Source: DASULA01 sp036278435
Lineage (GTDB): Bacteria; Actinomycetota; Actinomycetes; Mycobacteriales; DASULA01
Direction of reading: 5' to 3'
Length of the DNA stretch: 15,072 nucleotides
NCBI GenBank assembly: GCA_036278435.1
Contig: DASULA010000085.1
Coordinates: 1 to 15,072 of the forward strand
The notes beneath the pieces were generated by a model. It saw nothing but the letters and a program-made list of their open reading frames with translations, was not told the origin of the DNA and searched no databases. Position 1 is the stretch's first letter, and every line of letters starts with the position of its first letter. Positions 14,943-15,072 of the stretch are shown here, in pieces. Both the position numbers and the translations under genes were made by a program.

Positions 14943-15072
14943 TCAGGTCGTGTACTGGATGGCCGCCCGCGCGGCCAGGATCGGCGAGAGCAGGTCTCGC
15001 ACGAACGCGACGTGCACCGGGTGCCGCTGGTACTCACGCCAGGCCGCCTCGTCGGCGAACGTGGCCACCAGA
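14943..15072 (-). CDS. Dabb (stress-responsive A/B barrel) protein, C-terminal fragment
   Basis: Only the last 42 residues are in the window; the rest lies beyond the right edge. The readable end, LVATFADEAAWREYQRHPVHVAFVRDLLSPILAARAAIQYTT, matches the C-terminus of Dabb domains: a strand, FADEAAWREYQ.HPVH with its conserved HPxH, then a helix and the last strand before the stop. Too short for the ordinary gene search, but codon use and family fit are good. Dabb proteins form dimeric ferredoxin-like barrels and are often found beside catabolic enzymes as small lyases, cyclases or proteins of unknown role. It lies upstream of the amidohydrolase on the same strand, 158 nt away, and may share its promoter. 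Confidence 0.75.
   Translation of the reverse strand, partial: LVATFADEAAWREYQRHPVHVAFVRDLLSPILAARAAIQYTT

Overview
The window is about 15 kb of very GC-rich DNA from an actinomycete-type chromosome. The supporting signs are strong G/C bias at third codon positions, GTG/TTG starts, an IclR regulator, a DrrAB-like exporter and actinobacterial-style hypothetical proteins. The genus cannot be read from the sequence. No rRNA, tRNA, CRISPR array, transposase or integrase was seen.

Layout. (1) 201-5006, minus strand: a five-part ABC importer of the branched-chain amino acid/amide (HAAT) family, transcribed livH-livM-livG-livF. The lipoprotein binding protein follows behind its own upstream region. 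(2) 5198-6007, plus strand: a divergent IclR-family regulator. (3) 6040-8348, minus strand: a small hypothetical gene, a RloB-like protein and its partner AAA ATPase, a probable two-gene phage-defence (AbiL/RloAB-type) module of visibly lower GC. (4) 8559-10930, minus strand: a GbsR/MarR-like regulator, a DrrA-like ATPase and an ABC-2 permease. A 32-bp perfect palindrome lies over the regulator's promoter. (5) 10979-13417, minus strand: a tightly overlapping operon of a flavin-type split-barrel (PPOX) protein, an EthD-like barrel protein and an amidase-signature hydrolase. (6) 13538-14102, plus strand: the decayed remains of a Phd/YefM-RelE toxin-antitoxin pair. (7) 14116-15072, minus strand: an isochorismatase-fold amidohydrolase (N-carbamoylsarcosine amidase-like) and the C-terminal end of a Dabb-barrel protein running off the right edge.

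How it fits together. Three upstream regions carry the same 25-bp element TTCCG-N5-CGGWA-N5-TTYCR: the binding-protein gene, the livH/iclR divergent region, and the PPOX-EthD-amidase operon. This alternating triple half-site resembles operators described for PobR/PcaU-type IclR regulators. I infer that one IclR protein controls uptake by the ABC importer and processing of the imported compound by the amidase operon. That compound is probably an amide or nitrogen heterocycle, perhaps also handled by the isochorismatase-fold amidase. The two halves of this putative regulon are separated by about 5 kb holding the defence module and the exporter operon, which look like later insertions. The substrate is unknown.
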